Positions 1 through 8,846 of a stretch of DNA of 64,000 bases are shown here, in pieces. Where the stretch lies: positions 62,001 to 126,000 of the forward strand of contig CAISIK010000118.1 in NCBI GenBank assembly GCA_903885375.1. The letters run 5' to 3'. Made by a program: the position numbers and the translations under genes. Numbering within the stretch: the first letter of the stretch is position 1; every line of letters begins with the position of its first letter. The notes under the pieces are model-generated. The model did not search any database and was not told the DNA's origin. It saw only the letters and a list, made by a program, of their open reading frames with translations. This DNA is from an uncultured Pseudomonadota bacterium. GTDB lineage: Bacteria > Myxococcota_A > UBA796 > SXON01.

Positions 1-535
1 CTTCGTGGAGTGCGCTCACCGTGGCCACCCGGCGCACCGCGCCACGCTCGGCGAGCCAGCCCTCGAGGGCGGCTAGCGTTTCGGCGGCGTGGATCACGCC
101 GGCGTGCGGGTCGAGCAGCACGCGCTCCGCGTCGGGGAAGCGCATCGTGGGGAAGCGGTGGCGGGCCTCGGCCGGCGTGAGCGCGTGCGCCACGCCGCCC
201 GCCTCGGCCACGGCGCGCGCATAGCTGGGCAGCGGGCCCGACTCGGGCCCCCAAAACACCGCCGGGCCCAGGGTGACCAGGCGCCGGCCGACATCCGCTT
301 CGAGGGCGGGCCAGAGCTCCGACTGCACCCGCCGCGCATCGGCGGCGAACGCGGCGGTTTCGTAGCTGGTGCGGGTGATGCGCTCCTCCCCCTGGCTCGC
401 CCCGCGCCGATGACCGGCAGGAAAAGCGTCGAGCAGCAGGAGCTCTCCCGCGAACCCGGCGCGGAGGAGCGCCCAGGCCGTGCAGAGCCCGTTCACCCCG
501 AGGCCCACGATCGCCAACCGGGAGCCGCGGCTCAC
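1..535 (-). CDS. FAD-dependent oxidoreductase, sarcosine-oxidase-like (partial, N-terminal part)
   Basis: About 178 N-terminal residues of a DAO-superfamily flavoprotein; the rest lies beyond the left edge. The start opens with an ADP-binding Rossmann motif (IVGLGVNGL). It is followed at about residues 40-55 by RGASQGEERITRTSY, which matches the 'GSSHG.tR..R..Y' block of monomeric sarcosine oxidase and N-methyltryptophan oxidase, where flavin is attached or contacted. The family oxidises secondary or tertiary amines, giving H2O2 and an imine; the substrate here cannot be told. The GTG start overlaps the glucokinase stop by four bases (GTGA), so the two are translationally coupled. A second GTG lies one codon upstream at 538. 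Confidence 0.75.
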   Translation of the reverse strand, partial: MSRGSRLAIVGLGVNGLCTAWALLRAGFAGELLLLDAFPAGHRRGASQGEERITRTSYETAAFAADARRVQSELWPALEADVGRRLVTLGPAVFWGPESGPLPSYARAVAEAGGVAHALTPAEARHRFPTMRFPDAERVLLDPHAGVIHAAETLAALEGWLAERGAVRRVATVSALHE

Positions 536-1446
536 CACCCCCTCCGGGTGAGCTCGGCGCGCGCGCCGAGGAGGCCGAGCGCCGGGTGGGCGGCGAGGAA
601 CACCGGCACGCCGGCCAGCGCCGCGCCCACCTTGCCCTTCTCGCGGAACCGGCGCTCGAAGACGCCGGAACGCAGGAGCGGGAGCATCCGCGGCGCGATG
701 CCGCCAGCGAGGTACACGCTCCCGGCCAGCACGCGCAAGGCGAGGTTGCCGGCTTCGGCGCCGTAGAGCTCGGCGAACCACGCCAGGACCGCGGGCTCGG
801 CTTCGGCCACGCGGGCGGGGGCATCGGGCGCCTCCACCCAGTCGGGAGCGGCCACCCCCCGCTCGGCCCAGGAGAAACGGGCGAGGTTCACGAGCCCGGG
901 GCCGGAGAGCACCGACTCCCAACTGGCGCGCCCGAAACGGTCGATGAGCCAGCCGGCGAGGCGCACCTCGCGCGTGCTGCCCGGGCCGAACTCCGCGTGC
1001 CCACCCTCGCCGGGCAGCACCACGTCGCCCACCACGACCGCCTCGCCCAGCCCCGTTCCCGCGCCGAGCACCGCCACGGGCGCATCGGCCCGGGCGGCCC
1101 CCTCCACCACCGCCTCGCACCCCGCGGGGCCGAGCGCACGGGCACCGAGCGCGGCGGCATGGAAGTCATTGACCAGCACGACCGGGAAGCCCAGCGAAGC
1201 GGAGAGGGAGTCGCCTTCCACCACCCACGGCAGGTTCGTGGCCACGCATCGCCCCTCGCGCACCGGCCCCGCGAGCGCGAGGCAGGCGGCAGTCGGTCGC
1301 ACCACCGAGCCCGCGAGCCACGCGCGCACCAACGCCTCGGGGCCGGGAAAGTCTGCGCTCGCAAACTCCACGACCGGCCCCACCTCCGCACCCGCGAACG
1401 CGAAGCGCGCCCGGGTTCCACCAATGTCCCCGCACACGAAAGTCAC
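532..1446 (-). CDS. glk: Glucokinase
   Basis: Predicted glucokinase (EC 2.7.1.2) of the bacterial Glk family (not ROK), phosphorylating glucose to glucose 6-phosphate in the cytoplasm. The N-terminal phosphate-binding loop is CGDIGGTRARFAF. LVNDFHAAALG carries the expected catalytic Asp. LGAGTGLGEA and EGGHAEFGP match Glk signature blocks (E. coli has EGGHVDFAP). At 304 residues it is slightly shorter than the usual 320. It is the first gene of a leftward pair with the flavoprotein at 1-535 and is transcribed away from the HEAT gene at 1495 across a gap of about 48 bases. Confidence 0.88.
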   Translation of the reverse strand: MTFVCGDIGGTRARFAFAGAEVGPVVEFASADFPGPEALVRAWLAGSVVRPTAACLALAGPVREGRCVATNLPWVVEGDSLSASLGFPVVLVNDFHAAALGARALGPAGCEAVVEGAARADAPVAVLGAGTGLGEAVVVGDVVLPGEGGHAEFGPGSTREVRLAGWLIDRFGRASWESVLSGPGLVNLARFSWAERGVAAPDWVEAPDAPARVAEAEPAVLAWFAELYGAEAGNLALRVLAGSVYLAGGIAPRMLPLLRSGVFERRFREKGKVGAALAGVPVFLAAHPALGLLGARAELTRRGW

Positions 1447-1494
1447 GCCTGCGGCCTATCCCGCTCGGTGGGCCCGGCGTGGTAGTCTGAAGGG

Positions 1495-3261
1495 GTGACA
1501 CCGCCCCCCGAGACCCCGCCCGTCGATCCGGAACTCCCCCTCGAGAGCGCAGGTGCTGCCGAGGACTCCCTTCATGGCGAAGTCACCGTTGGCGGCACGC
1601 CCCGGGGCCTCGCCGCCAACGGCGTGCTGCTCGCGCTCTCGCGCGCGGCCCGCTCGTTTCTCATCTACGAGCCGAGCAACGAAGCCATCCGCGCCTTCCT
1701 GCAGAACCTCAAGTACACGGCCGAGAGCTTCCTCCAGCGGTACGGCGAGCTCGAATTCGGCATCCGGCCGTTCGAGATCGTGCTCGCCGGCGAGATCGTG
1801 TACCTCGACCGCGATCGCGAACGGTCCCTCGCCTTCCGCCTGTACCGCGATGGTGTGCGGAAGCTCACCCTCCGCCCGGGGCTGGAGTGGCACGAGCTGC
1901 TGAAGCTCCTCGAGGTGGTGTCGATCCGCTACGTGGGCGTGCGGCAAACGGAAGACGACCTCGTCGTGCTGCTGTGGAAGGCCGGTTTTACGCACGTGGC
2001 GTTCGAGGCCGTCGAAGGTTTCGTGGCCGACACGGAAGGCGGCGCCGATGCCATGGAAGGTTCGGAGCACGGCAGCGCGGCCGCCGGGCCGGCGATCAAC
2101 GCCCCCCCCGACTTCGACCTTCCCCTGCCCGTACGCCCCAGCATGGTGCGCGTCTCCTGGCGCGAGGTTCCCGCGCCGGCCCTCGCGGAGCTGTTGCGTG
2201 AGGATGACTCGCAGGCGGTGCCGGAGCTCGCGGTGCGGAGCTGCGAGGAGCTCCTGAAGGTGCTCGACGACCCGACGGACCCAATGCGGTTCGCCGACAT
2301 CCTGCCGCACCTCAACGAAACCCGGGAGTTCCTGTTCTCCGAGGGCCTCCTCGGCCACACCGTCCGCCTCGCCTACGCAGCGGCCTCCACCACCTTGCGC
2401 GATGACAAGAGCGATGCCGAATGCAGCGAGTTCCTCGCCGGCTTCGTGAGCGCGCACGCCCTCGAACGGTTCCTGCACAGCGTTTCGCGCGATGCCACCG
2501 AGGCGCCGCCCGAGCTGTACGCGCTCCTGAAGGCGCTCCCGGGCGACCACCTGGCCAGCCTTGTGAAGGTGCTCGGGGGGCAGAACGGCGAGGCCAGCCG
2601 CCGCGTGACCCGCCGCCTCATCGAGCGCTACGTGGTGGACCGCGGCGACGAGATCGTCAAGTACCTCGAAACCGCGAACGCCGCCCTCGCCTGCGAGCTC
2701 CTCCGGGTGCTCCGCTACTCCGACCTCGACCGCACGCTGGTGGCCGTCCGGTCCCTCGTCGAGTCGGCCGACGTGGAGGTGCAGCTCGAGCTCTTGCGCT
2801 CGCTGGAGGCGCTGCCGATGTCCTCGGAGGTGGCCCGGCTGGTGCTGCGCCTCGCCACGACCGACAACGAGGAGGTCCGGATGCGGGCGCTCTCCCTCCT
2901 GGCCGCCCGCCAGGCCAGCGCCGCCTTCGCGCCCCTGCTCACCCGCCTCAAGAGCACGGCCGCCGCCCGTTTGTCCGACACCGAGGCCGAGCGCATCGGC
3001 GAGACCCTGGCGGCGCTCGCCCCGGATGAGGCCCTCGCCCAGTTCCGGGAGTGGTGCAAGCCCAAGGGCTTCTTCGGCTCCGTGATTCCGGGCCTCGCTC
3101 GCCTACAGCGCGCTGCGGTGTCCGGGCTCGTGCACCTCCGGGGCGAGGAGCCCGAGGCGCTGGTCCGGGCCGTGTCGGAGAAGGCGGGGTCCGAGCTCGC
3201 CACGTACTGCACGCAAGCCATGATCCGGCGGCGCCGGCTCATGCGAGGAGAGGCGAAATGA
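1495..3261 (+). CDS. HEAT-repeat protein with N-terminal signalling-like domain
   Basis: A 588-residue cytoplasmic-looking protein of unknown exact role. The first 35 residues are acidic and Pro-rich. Residues about 40-190 form a conserved-looking domain (from 'SRAARSFLIYEPSN' to 'GIRPFEIVLAGEIVY'), which resembles the N-terminus of the next gene's product. Residues about 330-520 look like alpha-helical HEAT-type repeats, for example 'DVEVQLELLRSLEALPMS' and 'DNEEVRMRALSLLAARQA'. No catalytic motif is visible. The GTG start sits directly after AAGGG with almost no spacing, so the start is uncertain or the mRNA could be leaderless. Its stop overlaps the next ATG (ATGA), implying that it works with the HD protein. 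Confidence 0.7.
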   Translation: MTPPPETPPVDPELPLESAGAAEDSLHGEVTVGGTPRGLAANGVLLALSRAARSFLIYEPSNEAIRAFLQNLKYTAESFLQRYGELEFGIRPFEIVLAGEIVYLDRDRERSLAFRLYRDGVRKLTLRPGLEWHELLKLLEVVSIRYVGVRQTEDDLVVLLWKAGFTHVAFEAVEGFVADTEGGADAMEGSEHGSAAAGPAINAPPDFDLPLPVRPSMVRVSWREVPAPALAELLREDDSQAVPELAVRSCEELLKVLDDPTDPMRFADILPHLNETREFLFSEGLLGHTVRLAYAAASTTLRDDKSDAECSEFLAGFVSAHALERFLHSVSRDATEAPPELYALLKALPGDHLASLVKVLGGQNGEASRRVTRRLIERYVVDRGDEIVKYLETANAALACELLRVLRYSDLDRTLVAVRSLVESADVEVQLELLRSLEALPMSSEVARLVLRLATTDNEEVRMRALSLLAARQASAAFAPLLTRLKSTAAARLSDTEAERIGETLAALAPDEALAQFREWCKPKGFFGSVIPGLARLQRAAVSGLVHLRGEEPEALVRAVSEKAGSELATYCTQAMIRRRRLMRGEAK

Positions 3262-4637
3262 GCGACGTGATCCTCGAGGGGCAGGAAGCCCTCGGCAAGG
3301 CGCTGCACCAGGCGCGCGCAGGGGAGGACAAGCAGCTTGGCCAGAAGGTGCGCGAGCTGGGTGAGCAGTTCGTGCGGCTCACCAACGGGCTCGTGAGACT
3401 CTCATCGATACATGCACCAGAAAACTCAGCCTTCAACGAGCCGACATCACAGCTCGTGAACGCCCTGCTCAAGCTCGACCGGCTCATCGGCCAGGTGATG
3501 GTGGTGTGCGTGGAGGGGCAGGTCTTCGTCAACGATGTGCGCGTGCGCATGGACGACCGCATGAGCGGTCCCCAGGCGCTCGAGGCGGAGCTGGCCCGCC
3601 ACAACTGCGGTGGCCTCTCCTTCACCCGGCCGATCGACTCGGAGCAGGTGCGCGCCATGGTGAGCTGCATCGCCGGCGCTCCCGGCGAGGGCAACCCACT
3701 CGTGGACTTCATGGCCGCGCTACGCGCCTGCGGGGTGGACGACGTCACGCCCATGGGGCGCTTCCGTTTGAAGGTGACGGGCGAGACGGAGCGTAGCGCC
3801 AGCGCGGTGGAGCTCCAGCGCACGCTCCAGCGCGCCAATGGCGTCGTCGCCCAGGCGTGGAGCAGCCTCGGCGCCAACCGCACGCCCAATCCGCTCCCCA
3901 TCCGGCGCCTCGTGAACGAGTTCGTGGATGCCTCGGCCGATGGCGATGTGTTGCAGAAGGAGGAGGAGGCGAGCGACAACCTCACCTCCGACGAGTTCTC
4001 GCGGCACTGTATCCGCGTGACCACCTACAGCGTGCTGATCGGCCGCGCGCTCGGCTTCTCCCCCTCGGCGCTCGCCGACCTCGGCGTGGCGGCGATGTAT
4101 CATGACGCAGGCTACGCCATGGTCGATGAAGATGGCTATGCACCGGCATTCTCCCATCACGGAACCGCCGGAGTGCGCGTACTCTCGCGGCAGCGCGGGT
4201 TTCACCCGGCCAAGCTCAAGCGCATGCTCGCCGCCCTCGAGCACCACCGCGACCTCGACCGCAACCCCTCGCTCTACGCACGTATCATTCGTATCGGCGA
4301 CGACTTCGACAACTACACCCGCCTCCGCCCTACCGGCACGCTGATGTCGCCCGCCGAGGCGCTGGTGCGCATGGCGAGCGCGGCGGGAGTGGCCTACGAT
4401 CCACAGCTCTTCCAGCTCTTCGTCAACGCCGTCGGCACGTTCCCCCCGGGCACGCTGCTGCGCCTGAAGGATGGGCGCGTGGTGATCACCATCGGCGGCG
4501 CCCGCGATCAGGCCCGCTTCGCCAAGCCCGTGTGTCGCGTCCTGCGCAACGCCGACGGTACCATCCCAGAGGATGCCACGATCGATCTGGCCGATCCGGG
4601 TCTACAGGTCGCCGAAGTCCTGCTCCAGAAGCGGTGA
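3258..4637 (+). CDS. HD-GYP-type phosphohydrolase-like protein, degenerate
   Basis: A 459-residue protein. Residues about 25-140 repeat the fold-like pattern of the upstream HEAT protein (LVRLSSIHAPEN, then VVCVEGQVFVNDVRV). The C-terminal half is an HD domain: RHCIRVTTYSVLIG gives the first His, MYHDAGYAMV the HD pair and LEHHRDLDRNPSLYARI the distal His pair, followed by RIGDDFDNYTRLRP and MSPAEAL. These follow the HD-GYP order, but the 'HHE..DG.GYP' block has lost its GYP and 'HDIGK' has become HDAGY. It may hydrolyse c-di-GMP or another nucleotide, or may only bind it. A local run of rare, AT-rich codons surrounds both the 3407 and 4095 regions. Confidence 0.72.
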   Translation: MSDVILEGQEALGKALHQARAGEDKQLGQKVRELGEQFVRLTNGLVRLSSIHAPENSAFNEPTSQLVNALLKLDRLIGQVMVVCVEGQVFVNDVRVRMDDRMSGPQALEAELARHNCGGLSFTRPIDSEQVRAMVSCIAGAPGEGNPLVDFMAALRACGVDDVTPMGRFRLKVTGETERSASAVELQRTLQRANGVVAQAWSSLGANRTPNPLPIRRLVNEFVDASADGDVLQKEEEASDNLTSDEFSRHCIRVTTYSVLIGRALGFSPSALADLGVAAMYHDAGYAMVDEDGYAPAFSHHGTAGVRVLSRQRGFHPAKLKRMLAALEHHRDLDRNPSLYARIIRIGDDFDNYTRLRPTGTLMSPAEALVRMASAAGVAYDPQLFQLFVNAVGTFPPGTLLRLKDGRVVITIGGARDQARFAKPVCRVLRNADGTIPEDATIDLADPGLQVAEVLLQKR

Positions 4638-5914
4638 TCGCGCTCCTGGCCTGCGCGCTCGCGTTGCCGCTCCCCCCGGCCGAGCGCTTCCGCTTCCCCG
4701 CGGTGCGCCTCGACACCTCGCCCACCGTCGTGCTCCTGCCCGAGCCGGGGAGCGGCCTCGTGAGCGCCCAGTGGCTGTTCGACACGGGCGCCGCCGATGA
4801 TGCCCCCGAGGAGTTCGGCGCGGCCCACCTCGTGGAGCACCTCGCGTTCGGCGACATCGGCGCGGAGGGCGCCGCGGACTACGACGAGCGCCTCGGCCAC
4901 CTCGGCGGCCTCTCCGACGGGTGGACCGACCGCGAACGGGCTGGCATCGGCGCCACGATCCCCGCCGCCGACGCCCGGAGCGGGGCCGACCTGTTCGGGC
5001 TGGAGCTGGCCCGGATGCGCACGCTCGTGGTGTCGGGGGGGTCGCTCACGCGCCAGCGGGCGGTCATCACCGAGGAGCTGGCCGAGACCCACGACGCGGC
5101 GCACGGGCTCGACCGCGTGTGGCTCAGCCGCCTCCTGTGGAGCGGTGGGGAGCCCTGGTCGCGCCACCCCGCGAGCCCGCCGCAGGAGGCGATCGCGGCC
5201 GGGGCGGCCATGGCGCGTTGGACGCGGCTATTGGAGAACGGCGTGCTCGTGCTGGCCGGCGACTTCGATGCAGCCGAGCTCCGCGCGCTCGTGGAGGCGG
5301 CGCTGCCGGCGGGGCGGCGCCCGTCCCCGCGCACCGAGGGGGAGCTCGGCCAACCCGGCTGCGAGCCGGCCGCACCCGCCACGAGCTGGACGCGCGGCAA
5401 CGGCAACCGCGGCAGCGTGCTCGTGGCCTGGCCGGTGCCGGGTCGCGGCCACCGCGACCGCGTGGCCCTGGAGGCGCTGGCCCGCTGGGTGGGGGGCGCG
5501 CGGGTGTCGGTGGGCGCAGGGTGTGGAGAGTGGGTGGCGGAGCGCACGGACGCCTGGCTGGCGCTGCCGCACCATCGGGCCTCGATCGTGCGGGCGCTGC
5601 GCGAAGTGGCGGCGCGGGGGCTCGACGCGGCCGTGCTCGATCGGGTGCGGGCCGAGGCCGTGGCCGACCAGGCGCGGGCGTTCTCCTCGCTCCCGCTGCG
5701 GGCCCGCGTGGCCGCCGGCTGCGTGCTCGCCGGCCGGGCGCCCGACTGCGCGGCCGACGAGGTCCAGGCGTGGCTCGACCTCACGGGGGAGAAGCTCGCC
5801 GGGGCGGCGGCCCGCTGGCTGCCCGCCGAGGCGGTCACCACGCTGGCGGTCCTCCCGCCGGGCACGCGATTCGCCCCGCTGATCCCCGGCGTGCGCGAGT
5901 GGAGCGCCCCGTGA
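4634..5914 (+). CDS. M16 family zinc metallopeptidase, catalytic subunit, exported
   Basis: A 426-residue M16 (pitrilysin/processing-peptidase) protein. The inverted zinc motif HLVEH is intact, with a downstream Glu (VITEELAE) about 77 residues later as the third ligand. A short hydrophobic leader (MIALLACALALPLPP) suggests export. The GTG start is chosen because it overlaps the stop of the HD gene (GTGA) and gives the leader; longer in-frame readings run back inside that gene. The gene is coupled to a second M16-like gene lacking the metal motif, the usual arrangement for a two-subunit M16B enzyme. The likely role is cleavage of small proteins or peptides in the envelope. Confidence 0.82.
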   Translation: MIALLACALALPLPPAERFRFPAVRLDTSPTVVLLPEPGSGLVSAQWLFDTGAADDAPEEFGAAHLVEHLAFGDIGAEGAADYDERLGHLGGLSDGWTDRERAGIGATIPAADARSGADLFGLELARMRTLVVSGGSLTRQRAVITEELAETHDAAHGLDRVWLSRLLWSGGEPWSRHPASPPQEAIAAGAAMARWTRLLENGVLVLAGDFDAAELRALVEAALPAGRRPSPRTEGELGQPGCEPAAPATSWTRGNGNRGSVLVAWPVPGRGHRDRVALEALARWVGGARVSVGAGCGEWVAERTDAWLALPHHRASIVRALREVAARGLDAAVLDRVRAEAVADQARAFSSLPLRARVAAGCVLAGRAPDCAADEVQAWLDLTGEKLAGAAARWLPAEAVTTLAVLPPGTRFAPLIPGVREWSAP

Positions 5915-7056
5915 GCCCGCTGCTCCTCGTGCTCCTGCCCACCCTCGCCGAAGGCCCGATGGCCCGCGCGGAGCTGTCGTTCGCCCGCAGCGAGGGCGGC
6001 CCCGAGGTGGACCTCCTCGTGGAGGCGGCGGGGGCACAGCTGCGGGCGAGGGTCGCGGGCAGGCTGGGGCTGCGTGTCGAGGCCGGGTGCGGCGCGTTGC
6101 GCTGCCGCATCGCCCTGGATGGGCTCGCGCCTGCCGTGGATGCCGCCCTGCCGCAGCTTCTGGCCGTGCCCGCCTCGCCCGCGCCGAGGCTCACACTGCC
6201 GGAGCGGAAGCAGGCCCGGCGCTCCTGGCGTGGGGCGTGGCGCCGCCCGGCCACCGTGCTCGACGCTGCGCTCCACCGCCTCGCCGAAGGCACCTCCGCC
6301 CCGCTGGGGCTGCGCCCCGACCTCGGACGGTCCGCGCTGGCCACGAGCTGGGCAGCGGGCTGGGCGCAGGCGCGGCGGCTCGTGGTAGCGGGCGACTACT
6401 CGGCCGAAGCGCTCACGGCGGCGCTCGCGGGGCAGGAGGTGAGCCGCGTCGACACCGGCTCCACCGGGCCGCCAGCCAGCCGGGGGAACGCCACACGGGC
6501 GGACGCCGAGGGGCTGCCGCTTCTGGCGGTGGACTGGCCCGACGCTTCACGGGCACAGGTGGCCCTCGTGTGGGCCACGGACCCCGCGCAGGCTCCGCGC
6601 GATCAGGCCCTCGCGGGCGACTTCCAGTCCCACCTCGTGCAGGCCCTGCGTGAAACGCGGACCTTCACCTACGATGTATCATTCGATACATTCGACACAT
6701 GGGCGACCGCCTCGTGGGACGTCCGGCCCGAATCGGCCTGGGAGAGCCTGACCGTGGCGCTCGGCGAGCTCTGGGAGCAGGGACGGAAGGACGACGCGGG
6801 CGCGCGCGAAGCCGCCTGGCGGCGCCTCCTGCTCGGCCGTGCGCTCCTCGCCGACACGCTGCATGGACGCATCGCCGGGAGCTCCCTCGGTCCGCTCCCT
6901 CCGCTGCCCGCGGCGCCCTTCTCCGCGCCCAGCGTGATCGGCGCGGTGGTGGTGGCCGACCTCCACGCGCTCACGCCGGAATGGCAGGCGCTGCCGCACA
7001 GCGAGTTGGATCGGTGCACGCTGTTGTACGGAGCGAACTGCCCGCCGGGGAGTTAG
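5911..7056 (+). CDS. M16-like non-catalytic partner subunit, exported
   Basis: A 381-residue exported protein with a short leader (MSPLLLVLLPTLAEG) and no HxxEH motif. It fits the M16B pattern of a catalytic subunit followed by a catalytically dead one. The region LVQALRETRTFTYDV resembles the 'lREkrGytY.V' substrate-binding block of M16 C-terminal domains, which supports the assignment despite low overall similarity. The GTG start overlaps the previous stop by four bases. A cluster of rare codons with two copies of GATACAT/ATGTATC lies at 6674-6691, inside this block. Confidence 0.65.
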   Translation: MSPLLLVLLPTLAEGPMARAELSFARSEGGPEVDLLVEAAGAQLRARVAGRLGLRVEAGCGALRCRIALDGLAPAVDAALPQLLAVPASPAPRLTLPERKQARRSWRGAWRRPATVLDAALHRLAEGTSAPLGLRPDLGRSALATSWAAGWAQARRLVVAGDYSAEALTAALAGQEVSRVDTGSTGPPASRGNATRADAEGLPLLAVDWPDASRAQVALVWATDPAQAPRDQALAGDFQSHLVQALRETRTFTYDVSFDTFDTWATASWDVRPESAWESLTVALGELWEQGRKDDAGAREAAWRRLLLGRALLADTLHGRIAGSSLGPLPPLPAAPFSAPSVIGAVVVADLHALTPEWQALPHSELDRCTLLYGANCPPGS

Positions 7057-7065
7057 CGGCGGACC

Positions 7066-8835
7066 ATGCTCCTCTTCATCCTGTCTGCGTTCGCTGCCGA
7101 ACCCTCGCCCGCCGCCCAGTCCTTCCTCGATGATTACGACTCGCTCCTCGGGCGGCTCTACACCATCGATGCCAATGCGAGCTGGGATGCCGCGACCGAC
7201 GTGGGCGAGCGCAACGAGGGCCGCGCCACCGCCGCCAGCCAGGCCACCGCGGCCTTCGTGGGCGACCCCCGCATCATCGCGACCGCCCGCGCGTGGAAGG
7301 CCCGTGCGGCCGAGCTGAGCCCGCTGCAGGCCCGTCAGATCGAGGCCATCCTCTACGCCGCCGGCGAGGCCCCCGGCGACCAGACGGAGCTGGTAAACAC
7401 CCGCCTCGCCGCCGAAACGCGCCTCCGCGGTGTGCAGGACAGCTTCGAGTACTGCCTCGAAGCCCGCGGCGCCGACGGCAAGTGCCCGCACCCGCTCGTG
7501 GCCAACGAGATCGACGAGAAGCTGCACACGGCCACCGACCCCGCCGAACGCCTCGCCGTGTGGAAGGCCTCGAAAGAGATCGGCGTGCCCCTGAAGTCGG
7601 GGCTCGCCGAGCTGCGCACGCTCCGCAACGACCTGGCGCGCAAGAGCGGGTACTCCTCCTACTTCGCCTACCAGGTGTCCGAGTACGGGATGTCGGCCGA
7701 CGAGATGATGGCCTTTCTCGACCAGCTCAACAAGGACATGGCGCCGCTCTACAGCGAGCTGCACACGTGGTCGAAGCGGCAGTTTGCGAAGAAGTACGGG
7801 CAGCCCACCCCGGCGGGCGACATCCCCGCCCACTGGCTCCCCAACCGTTGGGGCCAGGAGTGGGGCGGCCTCGTGGCGGGCGAGGACATGGATGCCTACT
7901 TTACCGGCCGCAGCCCCGAGTGGATCGTGCGGAGCTCCGAGGAGTTCTACGTTTCAATGGGCTTCCCCAAGCTCCCCGAGTCCTTCTGGGCGAAGTCCGA
8001 CCTGTACCCGGTGCCCGCCGGCCAGACCCGCCACAAGAACAGCCACGCCTCGGCCTGGCACCTCGACCTGCAGAAGGACATCCGCTCGTTGATGAGCGTG
8101 GAGCCGAGCGCCGACTGGTTTGGCACCTCGCACCACGAGCTCGGCCACATCTACTACTACATCGCCTACACCCGCCCCGACGTGCCCCTCACCCTGCGTC
8201 GCGGCGCCAACCGCGCCTTCCACGAAGGCATCGGCGAGCTGGCGAACGTGGCCGCCTTCCAGCCGCCCTACCTGAAGCAGCTCGGCATCATGCCGAAGTC
8301 CACCAAGGTCGACCCCACGCAGCAGCTCCTCCGCGAGGCGCTCGAACAGACGGCGGTCTTCGTGCCCTTCGCCACCGGCACCATGAGCCGCTTCGAGTAC
8401 GAGCTCTACGAGAAGGACCTGCCGGTCGACCAGTGGCAGGCCCGCTGGTGGAGCATCGTGAGCCAGTACCAGGGCATCGGCGTGCCCGACCCCGCACGCC
8501 TCACCGACCCCAACCTCTGCGACGCCTGCACCAAGACCCACGTGATCGACGATCCGGCGCAGTACTACGACTACGCCCTCGCCACCGTGCTGAAGTACCA
8601 GCTGCACGAGCACATCGCGCGCAAGATCCTGAAGCAGGACCCGCACAGCTGCAACTACCTGGGCAGCAAAGAAACGGGCGCGTTCCTCGAGGGCATCCTC
8701 GAGAAGGGCGCCACCGAGGACTGGCGGAAGGTCCTGAAGGAGGCCACGGGCGAGGAGCTGAGCACGCGCGCCATGGTGGCCCACTTCGAGCCGCTCCTGA
8801 AGTGGCTCAAGAAAGAGAACGCGAAGGCCAAGTAG
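7066..8835 (+). CDS. Peptidyl-dipeptidase A (ACE-like, peptidase family M2)
   Basis: A 589-residue zinc dipeptidyl-carboxypeptidase related to angiotensin-converting enzyme. The zinc motif is HHELGH (ligands His357 and His361, catalytic Glu358), and FHEGIGELA supplies the third ligand at about Glu387. The surrounding block RRGANRAFHEGIG matches the M2 signature. The leader MLLFILSAFAAEP should direct it to the periplasm or outside, where it would remove C-terminal dipeptides from peptides. The length is typical of single-domain bacterial ACE. It begins 9 bases after the M16 pair, so the three peptidase genes probably share a transcript. Confidence 0.93.
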   Translation: MLLFILSAFAAEPSPAAQSFLDDYDSLLGRLYTIDANASWDAATDVGERNEGRATAASQATAAFVGDPRIIATARAWKARAAELSPLQARQIEAILYAAGEAPGDQTELVNTRLAAETRLRGVQDSFEYCLEARGADGKCPHPLVANEIDEKLHTATDPAERLAVWKASKEIGVPLKSGLAELRTLRNDLARKSGYSSYFAYQVSEYGMSADEMMAFLDQLNKDMAPLYSELHTWSKRQFAKKYGQPTPAGDIPAHWLPNRWGQEWGGLVAGEDMDAYFTGRSPEWIVRSSEEFYVSMGFPKLPESFWAKSDLYPVPAGQTRHKNSHASAWHLDLQKDIRSLMSVEPSADWFGTSHHELGHIYYYIAYTRPDVPLTLRRGANRAFHEGIGELANVAAFQPPYLKQLGIMPKSTKVDPTQQLLREALEQTAVFVPFATGTMSRFEYELYEKDLPVDQWQARWWSIVSQYQGIGVPDPARLTDPNLCDACTKTHVIDDPAQYYDYALATVLKYQLHEHIARKILKQDPHSCNYLGSKETGAFLEGILEKGATEDWRKVLKEATGEELSTRAMVAHFEPLLKWLKKENAKAK

Positions 8836-8846
8836 AGGAGTCGGCG

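Noticed and set aside
7293-8846. Upstream extension of the glycosidase-like gene
   Set aside because: It overlaps the ACE-like gene in another frame and is Arg/Pro-rich; ATG 8847 has a ribosome site and leader.
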